This document shows positions 24,642 through 33,267 of a stretch of 64,000 bases of DNA, one piece after another; positions within the stretch are counted from its first letter, which is position 1, and every line of letters begins with the position of its first letter. The notes beneath the pieces are model-generated. The model saw only the letters and a list, made by a program, of their open reading frames with translations. It was not told the origin of the DNA and made no database searches. The stretch is taken from NCBI RefSeq assembly GCF_003351345.1, contig NZ_QQTO01000035.1:62001-126000 (forward strand). Reading direction: 5' to 3'. The stretch is from Allobosea caraganae (GTDB lineage: Bacteria; Pseudomonadota; Alphaproteobacteria; Rhizobiales; Beijerinckiaceae). The position numbers and the translations under genes are program-made.

Positions 24642-25807
24642 ATCGGCATCTTGAAGACGAAGCTCGTCACTCCGTCCACTGAGGAGACATCGAGCGTGCC
24701 CGCGTGAGCTTTGGCGATCTCGGAAGAGATGTAGAGCCCGAGGCCCAGCCCGGCATGGTCCGGCTTGGCCGAGGCGCGCACGAACGGCTTGAACAGCTCG
24801 GAGGCGACTTCCGGCGGGATGGGCGGTCCCGCGTTCGAGACTTCGAGCACGAAAGTGCCGGGCAATGTCTCCGCACGCACCCGCACCGGTGTCGCCGCAT
24901 CGCCATGCATCAAGGCATTGCCGAGGAGATTGGACAGGAGCTGGCCAATCCGCCCGATATCGCATCGCACCCGCCCGGAGACTTGCAGGTCGGCTTCGAT
25001 CGACCGTTCCGGATGTGCCGAGCGCAGCTCCTCGACGACCTGCCGTAGCGCCGGCGTCAGCTCTTCGGTTGCCGTTCGCTCGACGATCAGCCCGCCGCCC
25101 ATCCGGCCGCGCGCGAGGTCGAGCACGTCGTTGATCAGGGCCGACATGCGCCAGGCCGATTTCTGCATCAGCTCGAGGATGGACCTTGCCTTGTCGTTGA
25201 CCCCGGTGCGGATGGCGAGGCGCGCTCCGGCCTCGATCGAGGCCAGCGGGTTGCGCAGATCGTGCCCGAGCACGGCGATGAACTGCTCCCGCAACTCGGC
25301 CGTGTGGCGCTCGCTCGCAAGGCTGACCTCGCTGGCCGATATCCTCCGATGGGCATCGAGATGAAACGCGATGAGTTCCGCGAACAGCTTGAACATGCCG
25401 ATCGTCGCCGGGGTGTTCAGCTTGTGCGGCGTCGGATCGATGGCGCAGAGCGTCCCGAAAAAGCTGCCATCCGCCAGCACGATCGGCATCGAGATATAGC
25501 TTTGGAAGCCGTATCGCGCGGGGGTGTGGTGTTGGCAGAAGGTCGGATCGGCGGCGACGTTGTCGATGATCACCGCCTGGCGGCTGTCGCGGATCTCGTT
25601 GCAGATCGTGGTCTCGATCTGCAGCTCGCCGCCGGGCTCGAGCCCGAACGCAATCTCGTCGCGCACGCCGCAGGCGACCCAGCGGTCCTCGGTGACCCGC
25701 GCCACCGCCGCAAAGCCCATGCCCGTCGTGCGGCAGACGACCTCGAGTATGGTTGGAACGGCGTCGATCCGGGCAATGGCCGCAATATCGGCTGGGAGAT
25801 CGGTCAT
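24638..25807 (-). CDS. GAF-domain sensor histidine kinase
   Basis: A 389-residue soluble kinase. Residues about 10-155 form a GAF domain (ICNEIRDSRQAVIIDNVAAD, then YISMPIVLADGSFFGTLCAID). The dimerisation domain has the phospho-acceptor His182 in LGHDLRNPLASIEAG. The ATPase domain has the N box SNLLGNALMHGD (Asn297), and the G2 region GLGLGLYISSEIAKAHAG. There is no membrane segment, so it senses a cytoplasmic signal such as a small ligand, redox state or light-linked cofactor. No response regulator is adjacent. Its stop codon lies in the end of a repeat. Confidence 0.93.
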   Translation of the reverse strand: MTDLPADIAAIARIDAVPTILEVVCRTTGMGFAAVARVTEDRWVACGVRDEIAFGLEPGGELQIETTICNEIRDSRQAVIIDNVAADPTFCQHHTPARYGFQSYISMPIVLADGSFFGTLCAIDPTPHKLNTPATIGMFKLFAELIAFHLDAHRRISASEVSLASERHTAELREQFIAVLGHDLRNPLASIEAGARLAIRTGVNDKARSILELMQKSAWRMSALINDVLDLARGRMGGGLIVERTATEELTPALRQVVEELRSAHPERSIEADLQVSGRVRCDIGRIGQLLSNLLGNALMHGDAATPVRVRAETLPGTFVLEVSNAGPPIPPEVASELFKPFVRASAKPDHAGLGLGLYISSEIAKAHAGTLDVSSVDGVTSFVFKMPI

Positions 25808-25985
25808 TCACGGCTCCGGCCCGCTCGCTGGGAGCCTCCAGCAACGTCACATTTTCTAGCCGCCGTCGTTGTCAAAAGCTAGGTTGGGCCGCGTAATGGT
25901 GCGCGTCCCTTCTCTCGGCTAAGAGGAGCGACGCGCGGAGGCAGACGCTGCGCGCCCGATTCTCGCTGCAACGAAGTGACGCTCC

Positions 25986-26936
25986 ATGCCCGAATTCCAG
26001 GCTATCTCCGAAGTCGTCATCCCCGAACTACCGAACTACTACCGCGGCAAGGTCCGGGAGAACTACGACCTGCCGGGCGGGCGCCGCATCCTGATCTCGA
26101 CCGACCGGCTCAGCGCCTTCGACCGCGCCATTGCCTGCATCCCGCTGAAGGGCCAGGTGCTGACGCAGACCGCCCGGTTCTGGTTCGAGCACACGGCCGA
26201 CATCTGCCCGAACCACGTGCTCGAATACCCTGATCCGAATGTCGTGGTCGGGCGGCTGCTCACCATCCTGCCGGTCGAGATCGTGGTGCGCGGCTATCTC
26301 GCCGGCACGACCAGCACCTCAATCCTGACCATGTACAAGAAGGGCGCGCGCGAGATGTACGGCGCCCGCTTCCCCGATGGTCTCCGCGACAACGAGGCGC
26401 TTCCCGAGGCGATCATCACCCCGACCAGCAAGGCCTTCGACGGCGGCCATGACGAGCCGCTGACGGCGTCCGGCATCCTGGCGCAGGGGCTGCTGACCAG
26501 CGCGCAATGGGAGGCGGTGTCGGGCTATGCGCTCAAGCTCTTCGCCCGCGGCCAAGAGCTGGCGCGCGAGCGGGGCCTCATCCTCGCCGACACCAAATAC
26601 GAGTTCGGCACGGATGCGGACGGCAAGATCATCCTCGCGGACGAGATCCACACGCCCGACAGCAGCCGCTACTGGTTCGCCGAAAGCTATCCCGAGCGCT
26701 TCGCCAGGGGCGAGAAGCCCGAGAGCTTCGACAAGGACTTCGTCCGCAACTGGGTCGCGGCGCGCTGCGACCCCTACAAGGAAGACATCCCGGAGATACC
26801 GGCGGAGCTGATCCGGCAGACCTCGGACGTCTACATCAAGGCCTTCGAGGCCGTCACCGGCGGCACGTTCGAGCCGCCGCCGGCCGGTGAAGATCCGCAG
26901 GAGCGGATCAGGAAGAACCTGGCGCGGTACTTCTGA
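25986..26936 (+). CDS. purC: Phosphoribosylaminoimidazole-succinocarboxamide synthase
   Basis: A 316-residue SAICAR synthase of purine biosynthesis, joining CAIR and aspartate with ATP. Motifs: YYRGKVRENYDLPGGRRILISTDRLSAFDR, VVRGYLAGTTSTS, ILADTKYEFG and DEIHTPDSSRYW. It is the longer form (about 300 residues), unlike the 240-residue bacterial form. It is likely monocistronic; no other pur gene is adjacent. The roughly 180 bases upstream show no recognisable riboswitch. Confidence 0.96.
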   Translation: MPEFQAISEVVIPELPNYYRGKVRENYDLPGGRRILISTDRLSAFDRAIACIPLKGQVLTQTARFWFEHTADICPNHVLEYPDPNVVVGRLLTILPVEIVVRGYLAGTTSTSILTMYKKGAREMYGARFPDGLRDNEALPEAIITPTSKAFDGGHDEPLTASGILAQGLLTSAQWEAVSGYALKLFARGQELARERGLILADTKYEFGTDADGKIILADEIHTPDSSRYWFAESYPERFARGEKPESFDKDFVRNWVAARCDPYKEDIPEIPAELIRQTSDVYIKAFEAVTGGTFEPPPAGEDPQERIRKNLARYF

Positions 26937-27038
26937 GGTTGCTGCGTCACTTTGCAGGGCCGTTCAACCTCTTGTGAGGGAACGCTCGGCCGGTCGGCGT
27001 GTTACTCTCCCGCTAGTTGTCTTGAGTGGGAGGCCGCC

Positions 27039-27611
27039 ATGCGCCGCCTGATCGTTCTCGCCGCTTCTCTTCTGCCCCTGTTGACCTTCGCCGCGACCGA
27101 CGCGTCCGCACAACGGCGCTTTGGCGGTGGCGGTGGTTTCCACGCCGGAGGGTTCTATGGCGGCGGCATCCGCGCCGGAGGCTTCGGCTTCGGCAACCGG
27201 GGCTTCGTCCGTCCGGGATTCGGCGGCTACCGCGGTGGTTTCAGGCCCGGAGGCTTCGGCTATCGCCCCGGCTTCTATCGCGGCGGCTACGGCTATCGCG
27301 GCGCCTATTTCGGACGACCCGCCTATTACGGGCGCCGTGGCTACTATAATAATTGGGACTGGGGCGCGGCCGGCCTGTTCGCCGGCACGGCGCTGGCCGC
27401 GGGCGCTCCCTATTACGGCTACTACGACGCGCCCTATTACCCCTATTACTACCGCCCGCCGCTCTACGCGGCTCCGGCATCTGCGGAGGCTGGCGGCTAT
27501 TGCGCGACGCCGGTGCGCACCTGCGCCCTGATCGACCCGGCGCAGATCGGCACGGGCTGCTCCTGCCGCGTGACACAAGGCCGGGCGCGCGGGACGGTGG
27601 TCGGGCCGTAG
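27039..27611 (+). CDS. Secreted Gly/Tyr/Arg-rich protein with C-terminal cysteine motif, function unknown
   Basis: A 190-residue protein; ATG 27039 follows a GGGAGG ribosome site. The signal peptide MRRLIVLAASLLPLLTFAATDASA is visible as residues 1-24. Residues about 27-100 are low-complexity Gly/Phe/Arg/Tyr repeats (GGFHAGGFYGGG-like units), then a hydrophobic patch GLFAGTALAAGAPYYGYY and a PYYPYYY stretch. The last 35 residues carry four Cys in the pattern CATPVRTC and GTGCSCRV. I do not recognise a named family. The layout suggests an exported or outer-surface protein with a small disulfide-stabilised tail. Repetitive glycine codons explain its unusual composition. Confidence 0.75.
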   Translation: MRRLIVLAASLLPLLTFAATDASAQRRFGGGGGFHAGGFYGGGIRAGGFGFGNRGFVRPGFGGYRGGFRPGGFGYRPGFYRGGYGYRGAYFGRPAYYGRRGYYNNWDWGAAGLFAGTALAAGAPYYGYYDAPYYPYYYRPPLYAAPASAEAGGYCATPVRTCALIDPAQIGTGCSCRVTQGRARGTVVGP

Positions 27612-27629
27612 CGAACGGGTTTGGTGGGC

Positions 27630-28598
27630 TCAGACGCCGTACTGCGTCCGCCACGTCGCCAGATCATCGAGCGAGACGTTGGAGCCGCAGAGCACCAGGC
27701 CGACGCGCTCGCCCGGCTTGAACATGTCCTTGCGCGAAATCGCCGCCGCGACGACGCAGGCCGCGGCCGGTTCGAGCAGTACGCGGCCGTTCTGCAGCAC
27801 CCAGACGATCTCGCGCACGGCGTCGGCATCCGGCACCACGATGATGTCCTCGAGGAATTGGCGCGCCGCCGCCATCGTCCGCTCGGTCGCGAACGGGGCG
27901 CCGAGTGCGCGCGCGATCGAGGTCGGGCGGATCGGCACCGGCTTCCCGGCTTCGAGCGCCTGGGTCATCGTGGTCGCGCCCTCGGTCTCGACGCCGTGGA
28001 TGCGCACGGCCGGGTCGAGCCCCTTGAGCGCCGCGCCGACGCCGGCCGCGAAGCCGCCGCCGCCGATCGAGATGAAGACATGGTCGAGCCGGCCGCTCGC
28101 GTCACTGGCGAGTTCGAGCCCGAGCGAGCCATGGCCGGCGATGATCGCCGGGTCGTCGTAGGAATGGACGTTGGTCATGCCCGTGGCGGCGTAGTCGTCG
28201 GCCTTGGCGAAGGCGGCGATGGCGTCTTCGCAGAGCTCGACCTCGCCGCCCATCTGCTTGGTCAGCTCGATGTTGAACGGGGCGACGTTCTTCGGCATCA
28301 GCACCAGCGCCTTGGCGCCCATCGCGGTCGCGACCATCGAGACGGCGATGGCGTGGTTGCCGCCGGAGACGGTAACGATGCCGCGCTTCAACTCGTCCTC
28401 GCTCAGCGACATCAGCTTGTTGAAGCAGCCGCGCACCTTGAACGAGCCGGCAAGCTGCAGGCTCTCGACCTTCACCACCGTCTCGACGCCGAGCCGGGCC
28501 GAGAGGCCGGCGCTGTGGAAGGTCGGCGTGCGCCTGACCTTGCCGGAGATGCGGGCGGCGGCGGCCTGGATATCGGCGAGGGTGACGTCGAAATTCAT
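27630..28598 (-). CDS. Threonine/serine dehydratase family PLP enzyme
   Basis: A 322-residue fold-type II PLP enzyme. I chose the ATG at 28598 (MNFDVTLADIQ). The PLP Lys is Lys54 in GSFKVRGC; SGGNH at 78-82 binds the cofactor phosphate side and SIGGGGFAAG forms the Gly-rich loop. It is short, with no C-terminal ACT-like regulatory domain, so it is of the catabolic or IlvA2-like type that deaminates threonine or serine; serine racemase or hydroxyaspartate ammonia-lyase activity is possible. It is divergent from the ArgE-like gene and convergent with the Gly/Tyr-rich gene. Confidence 0.9.
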   Translation of the reverse strand: MNFDVTLADIQAAAARISGKVRRTPTFHSAGLSARLGVETVVKVESLQLAGSFKVRGCFNKLMSLSEDELKRGIVTVSGGNHAIAVSMVATAMGAKALVLMPKNVAPFNIELTKQMGGEVELCEDAIAAFAKADDYAATGMTNVHSYDDPAIIAGHGSLGLELASDASGRLDHVFISIGGGGFAAGVGAALKGLDPAVRIHGVETEGATTMTQALEAGKPVPIRPTSIARALGAPFATERTMAAARQFLEDIIVVPDADAVREIVWVLQNGRVLLEPAAACVVAAAISRKDMFKPGERVGLVLCGSNVSLDDLATWRTQYGV

Positions 28599-28795
28599 CG
28601 GGCTGGGCTTCTCTCTTGCTTCTGACCGGTTTTCTTGGACCGGGCCGAGGCCGGCTGCATGATCGCGCAGCGGCACATCAACGCGCCCAGCGCAGCCCGG
28701 TCAAGCGGCTTGAGGTGATTGACGCTGTCCACGAGTTGCGTAGCGTGCCGGCACGAAACCTGCCTGCAACCCGGCTTTTCTGGAGAACCGACCTC

Positions 28796-29947
28796 GTGAA
28801 TCTCACCCCCAAGGACATGCTGGCGAAGCTGGTTTCGTTCAACACCGAGTCGCAGCGCAGCAATCTCGACCTGATCCACTGGTGCCGCGACTACCTCGCC
28901 AGCCACGGCGTCGAGAGCACGATCGTGCCGAGCCCGGACGGCATCAAGGCCAATCTCTACGCCACGATCGGCCCCAAACTCCCCGGCGGCGTCGTGCTCT
29001 CCGGCCATACCGACGTGGTGCCTGTGGCGGGCCAGGACTGGACGTCGGACCCCTGGACCCTGACCGAGCGCGACGGCAAGCTCTATGGCCGCGGCGCCTG
29101 CGACATGAAGGGTTTCGACGCCATCGCGCTCGCCCTCGTGCCGGAGATGCTGAAGGCGCCGCTGAAGCGCCCGGTCCATATCGCGCTCTCCTATGACGAG
29201 GAGGTCGGCTGCTTCGGCGCGCGCGTCATGATCGACGCCATGGTCAAGGCGGGCCTGCAGCCCTCCGCCGTGATCGTCGGCGAGCCCTCGATGATGCAGG
29301 TCGTCACCGGCCATAAGGGCGGCACCCGCATGAAGACCACCGTGCGCGGCCATGCCGTGCATTCCAGCCGCGTCGATATCGGCGTGCCCGCCGTCATGAT
29401 CGCCGGCCAGCTCATCGCCTGGCACAGCGAGGTGATGGAGGAGAACAAGGCCCGCACGCCGAACGATAACGGCTTCGAGCCGCCCTACACGACCTTGCAT
29501 GTCGGCGTCGTCCAGGGTGGCACGGCGGTCAACATCACCGCCGAGCATTGCTCGTTCAGCCATGAGGTCCGCGTGATTCCCGGCGACAAGGACGCGGCCT
29601 ATGTCGAGCGCTACCGCGCCCGCATCGCCGAGCTCGACGCCAAGATGAAGGCGATTGCCCCGGAAACAGGCATTACCATGGAGATCACCTCCTTCACGCC
29701 GCCGCTCGGCCCGGAGGCGCAGGGCGAGGCCGAGGCGCTCTCGCGCCGCCTGACCGGCGACAATGGCAGCCATGTCGTGGCCTACGGCACCGAGGGCGGC
29801 CTGTTCCAGGCGGCCGGCTGGTCGACCGTGGTCTGCGGCCCCGGCGACATCGCCCAGGCGCACCAGCCCGACGAGTTCATCACCATCGAGCAGCTCGACG
29901 CTGGCACGAAATTTGTTCGTGGCGTGATTGCCGAACTGTCACGCTGA
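28796..29947 (+). CDS. argE: Acetylornithine deacetylase-like M20 peptidase
   Basis: A 383-residue M20A enzyme; GTG 28796 follows a GGAGA ribosome site and gives MNLTPKDMLAKLVSFNTESQ. Metal and catalytic residues are seen: His71 and Asp73 in SGHTDVVPV, Asp103 in GRGACDMKGFDA, Glu135-Glu136 in YDEEVGCFGAR, and the late segment AYGTEGGLFQ. ArgE removes acetyl from N-acetylornithine in arginine synthesis. Many Hyphomicrobiales have ArgE paralogues of unknown acyl-amino-acid specificity, so the symbol is provisional. It is not in an arg operon here. Confidence 0.87.
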   Translation: MNLTPKDMLAKLVSFNTESQRSNLDLIHWCRDYLASHGVESTIVPSPDGIKANLYATIGPKLPGGVVLSGHTDVVPVAGQDWTSDPWTLTERDGKLYGRGACDMKGFDAIALALVPEMLKAPLKRPVHIALSYDEEVGCFGARVMIDAMVKAGLQPSAVIVGEPSMMQVVTGHKGGTRMKTTVRGHAVHSSRVDIGVPAVMIAGQLIAWHSEVMEENKARTPNDNGFEPPYTTLHVGVVQGGTAVNITAEHCSFSHEVRVIPGDKDAAYVERYRARIAELDAKMKAIAPETGITMEITSFTPPLGPEAQGEAEALSRRLTGDNGSHVVAYGTEGGLFQAAGWSTVVCGPGDIAQAHQPDEFITIEQLDAGTKFVRGVIAELSR

Positions 29948-30288
29948 TCCTGTATCGGCCGGTCGCCAGGGCATGATGCCGAACCGAAGGTCCGCACTAG
30001 CGAATAGCGGGAACCGGTTTTCGGACCACGTCATGCTCCAGCTCTATGGCCGGCCGAACGGGGCCGTCTGGCAACGGCATGCGACACTTGCGTGAAGCTG
30101 TTCGCATGATCGTGTGCACTACAACTTGCGCCCGCAAGAAAGTTCAATCTGGAACAAAATAAGGCGCGCAGGCTGGACGTATACCAGAAAAGCGTCATTA
30201 ATCTGCCGCCTTGACCCGGGGCCAACGCACGCCCTGGTCGACCGCTCCCGGGAGGAGTGGGTGTAGAACCGATTGGGAGCATTCCATC
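29948..30288. other. Intergenic region upstream of ABC system 2
   Basis: This 341-base gap holds a repeat at 29971-30045, a small CTTGCG-CC-CGCAAG hairpin near 30125-30140, and the presumed promoter of the system 2 binding-protein gene. A GGGAGGAG-like stretch lies near 30250 and a GGGAG ribosome site just before the ATG. I see no gene in it. Confidence 0.6.
29971..30045. repeat. Short mirrored repeat, family D copy 1
   Basis: About 75 bases beginning GCATGATGCCGAACCGAAGG and ending in TCATGCTCC, with an inner CCGAA/TTCGG pairing. A second copy lies at 47737-47810 with only scattered differences. This type of element, with GCATGAT and ATCATGC ends, is common in intergenic DNA of Hyphomicrobiales. 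Confidence 0.85.
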
Positions 30289-31875
30289 ATGTCATTCAGG
30301 TCGACCTGCCTTGCCGCCGCGGCGGTTTTGGCTCTCATGTGCGGGGCTGCACAGGCGCAGACCCTGCGCTATGCCAACCAGGGCGAGCTCAAGTCGCTCG
30401 ACCCCTATACCGTCAATGAAACCACCACCAACGCCCATCTCGGCCACCCCTACGAGGGCCTGACGGCGCGCGGCAAGGATCTCAAGATCGAGCCCGCCCT
30501 CGCCGAGAAGTGGGAGATCTCGCCGGACGGCCTGAAATGGCGCCTGTACCTGCGCAAGGGCGTCAAGTTCCAGGGCGGCGAGGACTTCACCGCCGACGAC
30601 GTGATCTTCTCGTCCGAGCGCGTCCGCGCTCCCGGCTCGAACTTCACCACGCGCGTTCCGACCGACTCCAAGTTCGTCAAGGTCGACGACTACACGGTCG
30701 ACGTCATCCTGACCTCGCCGAACCCGATCCTGAACGCCCAGTGGGACACCTGGTATATCATGTCGAAGAAGTGGGCGGAGGCGAACAACGCCGTCGCCCC
30801 GACGCCTGCCGCCGCGACGACGCCGAGCTTCGCCTCGCTCAACGCCAACGGCACCGGCCCGTTCAAGATCGAGAGCCACCAGCCAGGCGTGAAGACCGTC
30901 TTCAAGCGCAACGAGAACTACTGGAAGCCGATCGAGAGCAACCTCAAGGAGATCATCTTCACGCCGATCTCCTCCGACGCGACGCGTGTTGCAGCCCTGC
31001 TCTCCGGCGAGGTCGACGTCATCGAGCCGGTTCCGGTGCAGGACATCCAGCGCGTCAACGCCTCGGGCAACGCCCAGGTCCTGACCGGTCCCGAACTGCG
31101 CACCATCTACCTCGGCATGGACCAGATCCGCGACGAGCTGCTCGAATCGAACGTCAAGGGCAAGAACCCCTTCAAGGACATCCGCGTCCGCCAAGCCTTC
31201 TACCAGGCGATCGACATCGAGACGATCAAGTCCCGCGTCATGCGCGGCCTCTCGACGCCGTCGGCGCTGATGATCGCGCCGGAGCTCTTCTCGCATGCCG
31301 GCTTCACCCGGCCGAAGTTCGACGTCGAGGCCTCCAAGAAGCTCCTCGCCGAGGCCGGCTATCCGAGCGGCTTCGAGGTCGGCATGGACTGCCCGAACGA
31401 CCGCTACGTCAATGACGGCCAGATCTGCCAGGCCATCGTCGGCATGCTCGCGCGCGTCGGCGTCAAGATCAACCTGAACGCCCAGCCCAAGGGCCAGTAC
31501 TTCGCCAAGGTGCTGAAGTCCGGCGGCTACAAGACCTCGTTCTTCCTGCTCGGCTGGACGCCCGGCACCTTCGACAGCCATAACGTCCTCAACGACATCA
31601 TCGGCTGCCGCGACAACCCGAACTCCTCGCGCGGCGAGACCAACCTCGGCGGCTACTGCAGCAAGGCGGTGGACGCGCTGACCGACAAGATCCTGGTCGA
31701 GTCCGACACCGCCAAGCGCAACGAGATGATCAAGGAAGCGTACAAGATCTCGACCGACGAGATCGGCTACATCCCGCTGCACCAGCAGGCTTTGGCCTGG
31801 GGTGTGTCGAAGAAGGTCAAGCTGGCCCAGCGCGCCGACAACTCGGTGCTGTTCTACTACGCCACCAAGGAGTGA
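30289..31875 (+). CDS. Peptide/nickel-type ABC transporter substrate-binding protein (system 2)
   Basis: A 528-residue family-5 binding protein. ATG 30289 gives the signal peptide MSFRSTCLAAAAVLALMC with cleavage near GAAQAQ. Body features: LKSLDPYTVNETTTNAHLGH, LAEKWEISPDGLKWRLYLRKG and DDVIFSSERV. The C-terminal half has CPNDRYVNDGQICQA, shared with the system 3 binding protein as CSNDRYVNDEGICQA, so the two systems are related by duplication. It is followed by a hairpin and two permease genes but no ATPase. Confidence 0.94.
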   Translation: MSFRSTCLAAAAVLALMCGAAQAQTLRYANQGELKSLDPYTVNETTTNAHLGHPYEGLTARGKDLKIEPALAEKWEISPDGLKWRLYLRKGVKFQGGEDFTADDVIFSSERVRAPGSNFTTRVPTDSKFVKVDDYTVDVILTSPNPILNAQWDTWYIMSKKWAEANNAVAPTPAAATTPSFASLNANGTGPFKIESHQPGVKTVFKRNENYWKPIESNLKEIIFTPISSDATRVAALLSGEVDVIEPVPVQDIQRVNASGNAQVLTGPELRTIYLGMDQIRDELLESNVKGKNPFKDIRVRQAFYQAIDIETIKSRVMRGLSTPSALMIAPELFSHAGFTRPKFDVEASKKLLAEAGYPSGFEVGMDCPNDRYVNDGQICQAIVGMLARVGVKINLNAQPKGQYFAKVLKSGGYKTSFFLLGWTPGTFDSHNVLNDIIGCRDNPNSSRGETNLGGYCSKAVDALTDKILVESDTAKRNEMIKEAYKISTDEIGYIPLHQQALAWGVSKKVKLAQRADNSVLFYYATKE

Positions 31876-31879
31876 TGTG

Positions 31880-31910
31880 AGGGAGGCGCGGGGCAAGCCC
31901 GCGCCTCCCT
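31880..31910 (+). terminator. Strong hairpin after binding-protein gene 2
   Basis: A perfect 13-base-pair stem (left arm AGGGAGGCGCGGG) with a 5-base loop starts 5 bases after the stop codon. No T-run follows. Its position between binding protein and permeases matches the hairpins of systems 1 and 3, suggesting differential expression within the operon rather than full termination. Confidence 0.65.
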
Positions 31911-32044
31911 TCGTCCACGACTGCCCGGCCTTCATCCTCCGCGACGTCGCTCCTGACGGGCTGACGTTTCGGCATGAGGGCTGAAGTCATTGTTCCGAAG
32001 TTGCTGCCGGCGACCGCCCGGCTTTTATCGAACACAAGGCGGCC

Positions 32045-33025
32045 ATGCTCGCTTTCATCCTGCGTCGGCTCTTCCAGTCGCTCCTCGTCATGCTGGCGGT
32101 GGCGCTCATCGCCTTCACGATGTTCCGCTTCGTCGGCGATCCGGTGAACCAGCTCGTCAGCCTCGACACGCCGGCAGCGCAAGTCGCCGAGATCAGGCGC
32201 TCGCTCGGCCTCGACGATCCGGTCGTGGTCCAGTTCCTCCGCTACATCTACAACGCCGCCCGGCTCGAATTCGGCGTCTCCTACCAGTTCCGCCTGCCGG
32301 TGATCTCGCTGCTCGGCGAGCGGGCTCCCGCGACGCTCGAGCTCGCCTTCATGTCGGCCCTGTTCTCGCTTGCGGTCGGCATCCCGATGGGCGTCTACAC
32401 GGCTTTGCGCCGCGATAGCTGGCTCGCCAAGATATTCCAGGCCGTGTCGCTGGTCGGCATCAGCCTGCCGACCTTCCTGATCGGCATCCTGCTGATCTAC
32501 CTGTTCTCGGTCACGCTCGGTTGGCTGCCCTCGTTCGGGCGCGGCGACGTCGTCAAGATCGGCTCGTGGTGGACGACCGGGCTGCTCACCGGCTCGGGCT
32601 GGAAGGCGCTGATCCTGCCCTCGATCACGCTCGGCCTGTTCCAGATGACGCTGATCATGCGCCTCGTCCGGGCCGAGATGCTCGAGGTGCTGCGCACCGA
32701 CTACATCAAGTTCGCCCGCGCCCGCGGCCTCAAGACCCGCGCCGTCCATTTCGGCCACGCGCTGAAGAACACGCTCGTGCCGGTCATCACCATCGCCGGC
32801 CTGCAGCTCGGCTCGATCATCGCCTTCGCCATCATCACCGAGACGGTGTTCCAGTGGCCGGGCATGGGCCTGCTCTTCCTGAAGGCGGTGCAGCAGATCG
32901 ATATCCCGATCATGGCCGCCTACCTGATGCTGATCTCGTTCCTGTTCGTCAGCATCAACCTGATCGTCGACCTGCTCTACGCCGCCGTCGATCCGCGCCT
33001 GCGCGCGACCATCGGCGCCCATTGA
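32045..33025 (+). CDS. ABC transporter permease, DppB type (system 2)
   Basis: A 326-residue inner-membrane permease starting MLAFILRRLFQSLLVMLAVALIAFTMFRFVGDPV, the classic first helix of DppB. The coupling loop is YIKFARARGLKTRAVHFGHALKNTLVPVI and the final helices end in DLLYAAVDPRLR. It closely resembles the system 3 permease at 36015. The partner permease follows after a region interrupted by a repeat. Confidence 0.94.
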   Translation: MLAFILRRLFQSLLVMLAVALIAFTMFRFVGDPVNQLVSLDTPAAQVAEIRRSLGLDDPVVVQFLRYIYNAARLEFGVSYQFRLPVISLLGERAPATLELAFMSALFSLAVGIPMGVYTALRRDSWLAKIFQAVSLVGISLPTFLIGILLIYLFSVTLGWLPSFGRGDVVKIGSWWTTGLLTGSGWKALILPSITLGLFQMTLIMRLVRAEMLEVLRTDYIKFARARGLKTRAVHFGHALKNTLVPVITIAGLQLGSIIAFAIITETVFQWPGMGLLFLKAVQQIDIPIMAAYLMLISFLFVSINLIVDLLYAAVDPRLRATIGAH

Positions 33026-33036
33026 GAAGGCGAGCC

Positions 33037-33267
33037 ATGAGCACTCTCGATATCTCCCCTGGACGGCGGTTCCCTGCTCCTTCCCCCCGCTTGCGGTGGG
33101 GAAGGTTGGGATGGGGGGACGGAAAGCAGGAACTCTATCCTCTCTCGTCGCACCCGGCGGCGCTGCCCCCCACCCAAACCCTCCCCACCGCAAGCGGGGG
33201 GAGGGCTTCCGCCCGGCGCCCGGACCATGCGCCGCGCTTCCTGGTTTCTTGTGGTGGAACGCCATGA
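33037..33267 (+). CDS. Small open frame through a mirrored repeat upstream of the DppC-type permease
   Basis: A 76-codon open frame beginning MSTLDISPGRRF 11 bases after the upstream permease stop, with a good AAGGCGAG ribosome site. It reads through the repeat (APSPRLRWGRLGWG) and ends with a TGA overlapping the ATG of the downstream permease (ATGA). The position is where a permease start would be expected. I infer that this was the original start region, displaced by the repeat, and that the frame now keeps translation coupled. A functional peptide is unlikely. Confidence 0.35.
   Translation: MSTLDISPGRRFPAPSPRLRWGRLGWGDGKQELYPLSSHPAALPPTQTLPTASGGRASARRPDHAPRFLVSCGGTP
33078..33206. repeat. 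Mirrored repeat, family A copy 2
   Basis: About 129 bases with arms almost identical to those at 17866-17995: CCCCCCGCTTGCGGTGGGGA on the left and CCCCACCGCAAGCGGGGGG on the right. The central 50 or so bases are unrelated between the copies. It lies just after a start codon inside ABC system 2. Confidence 0.85.
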
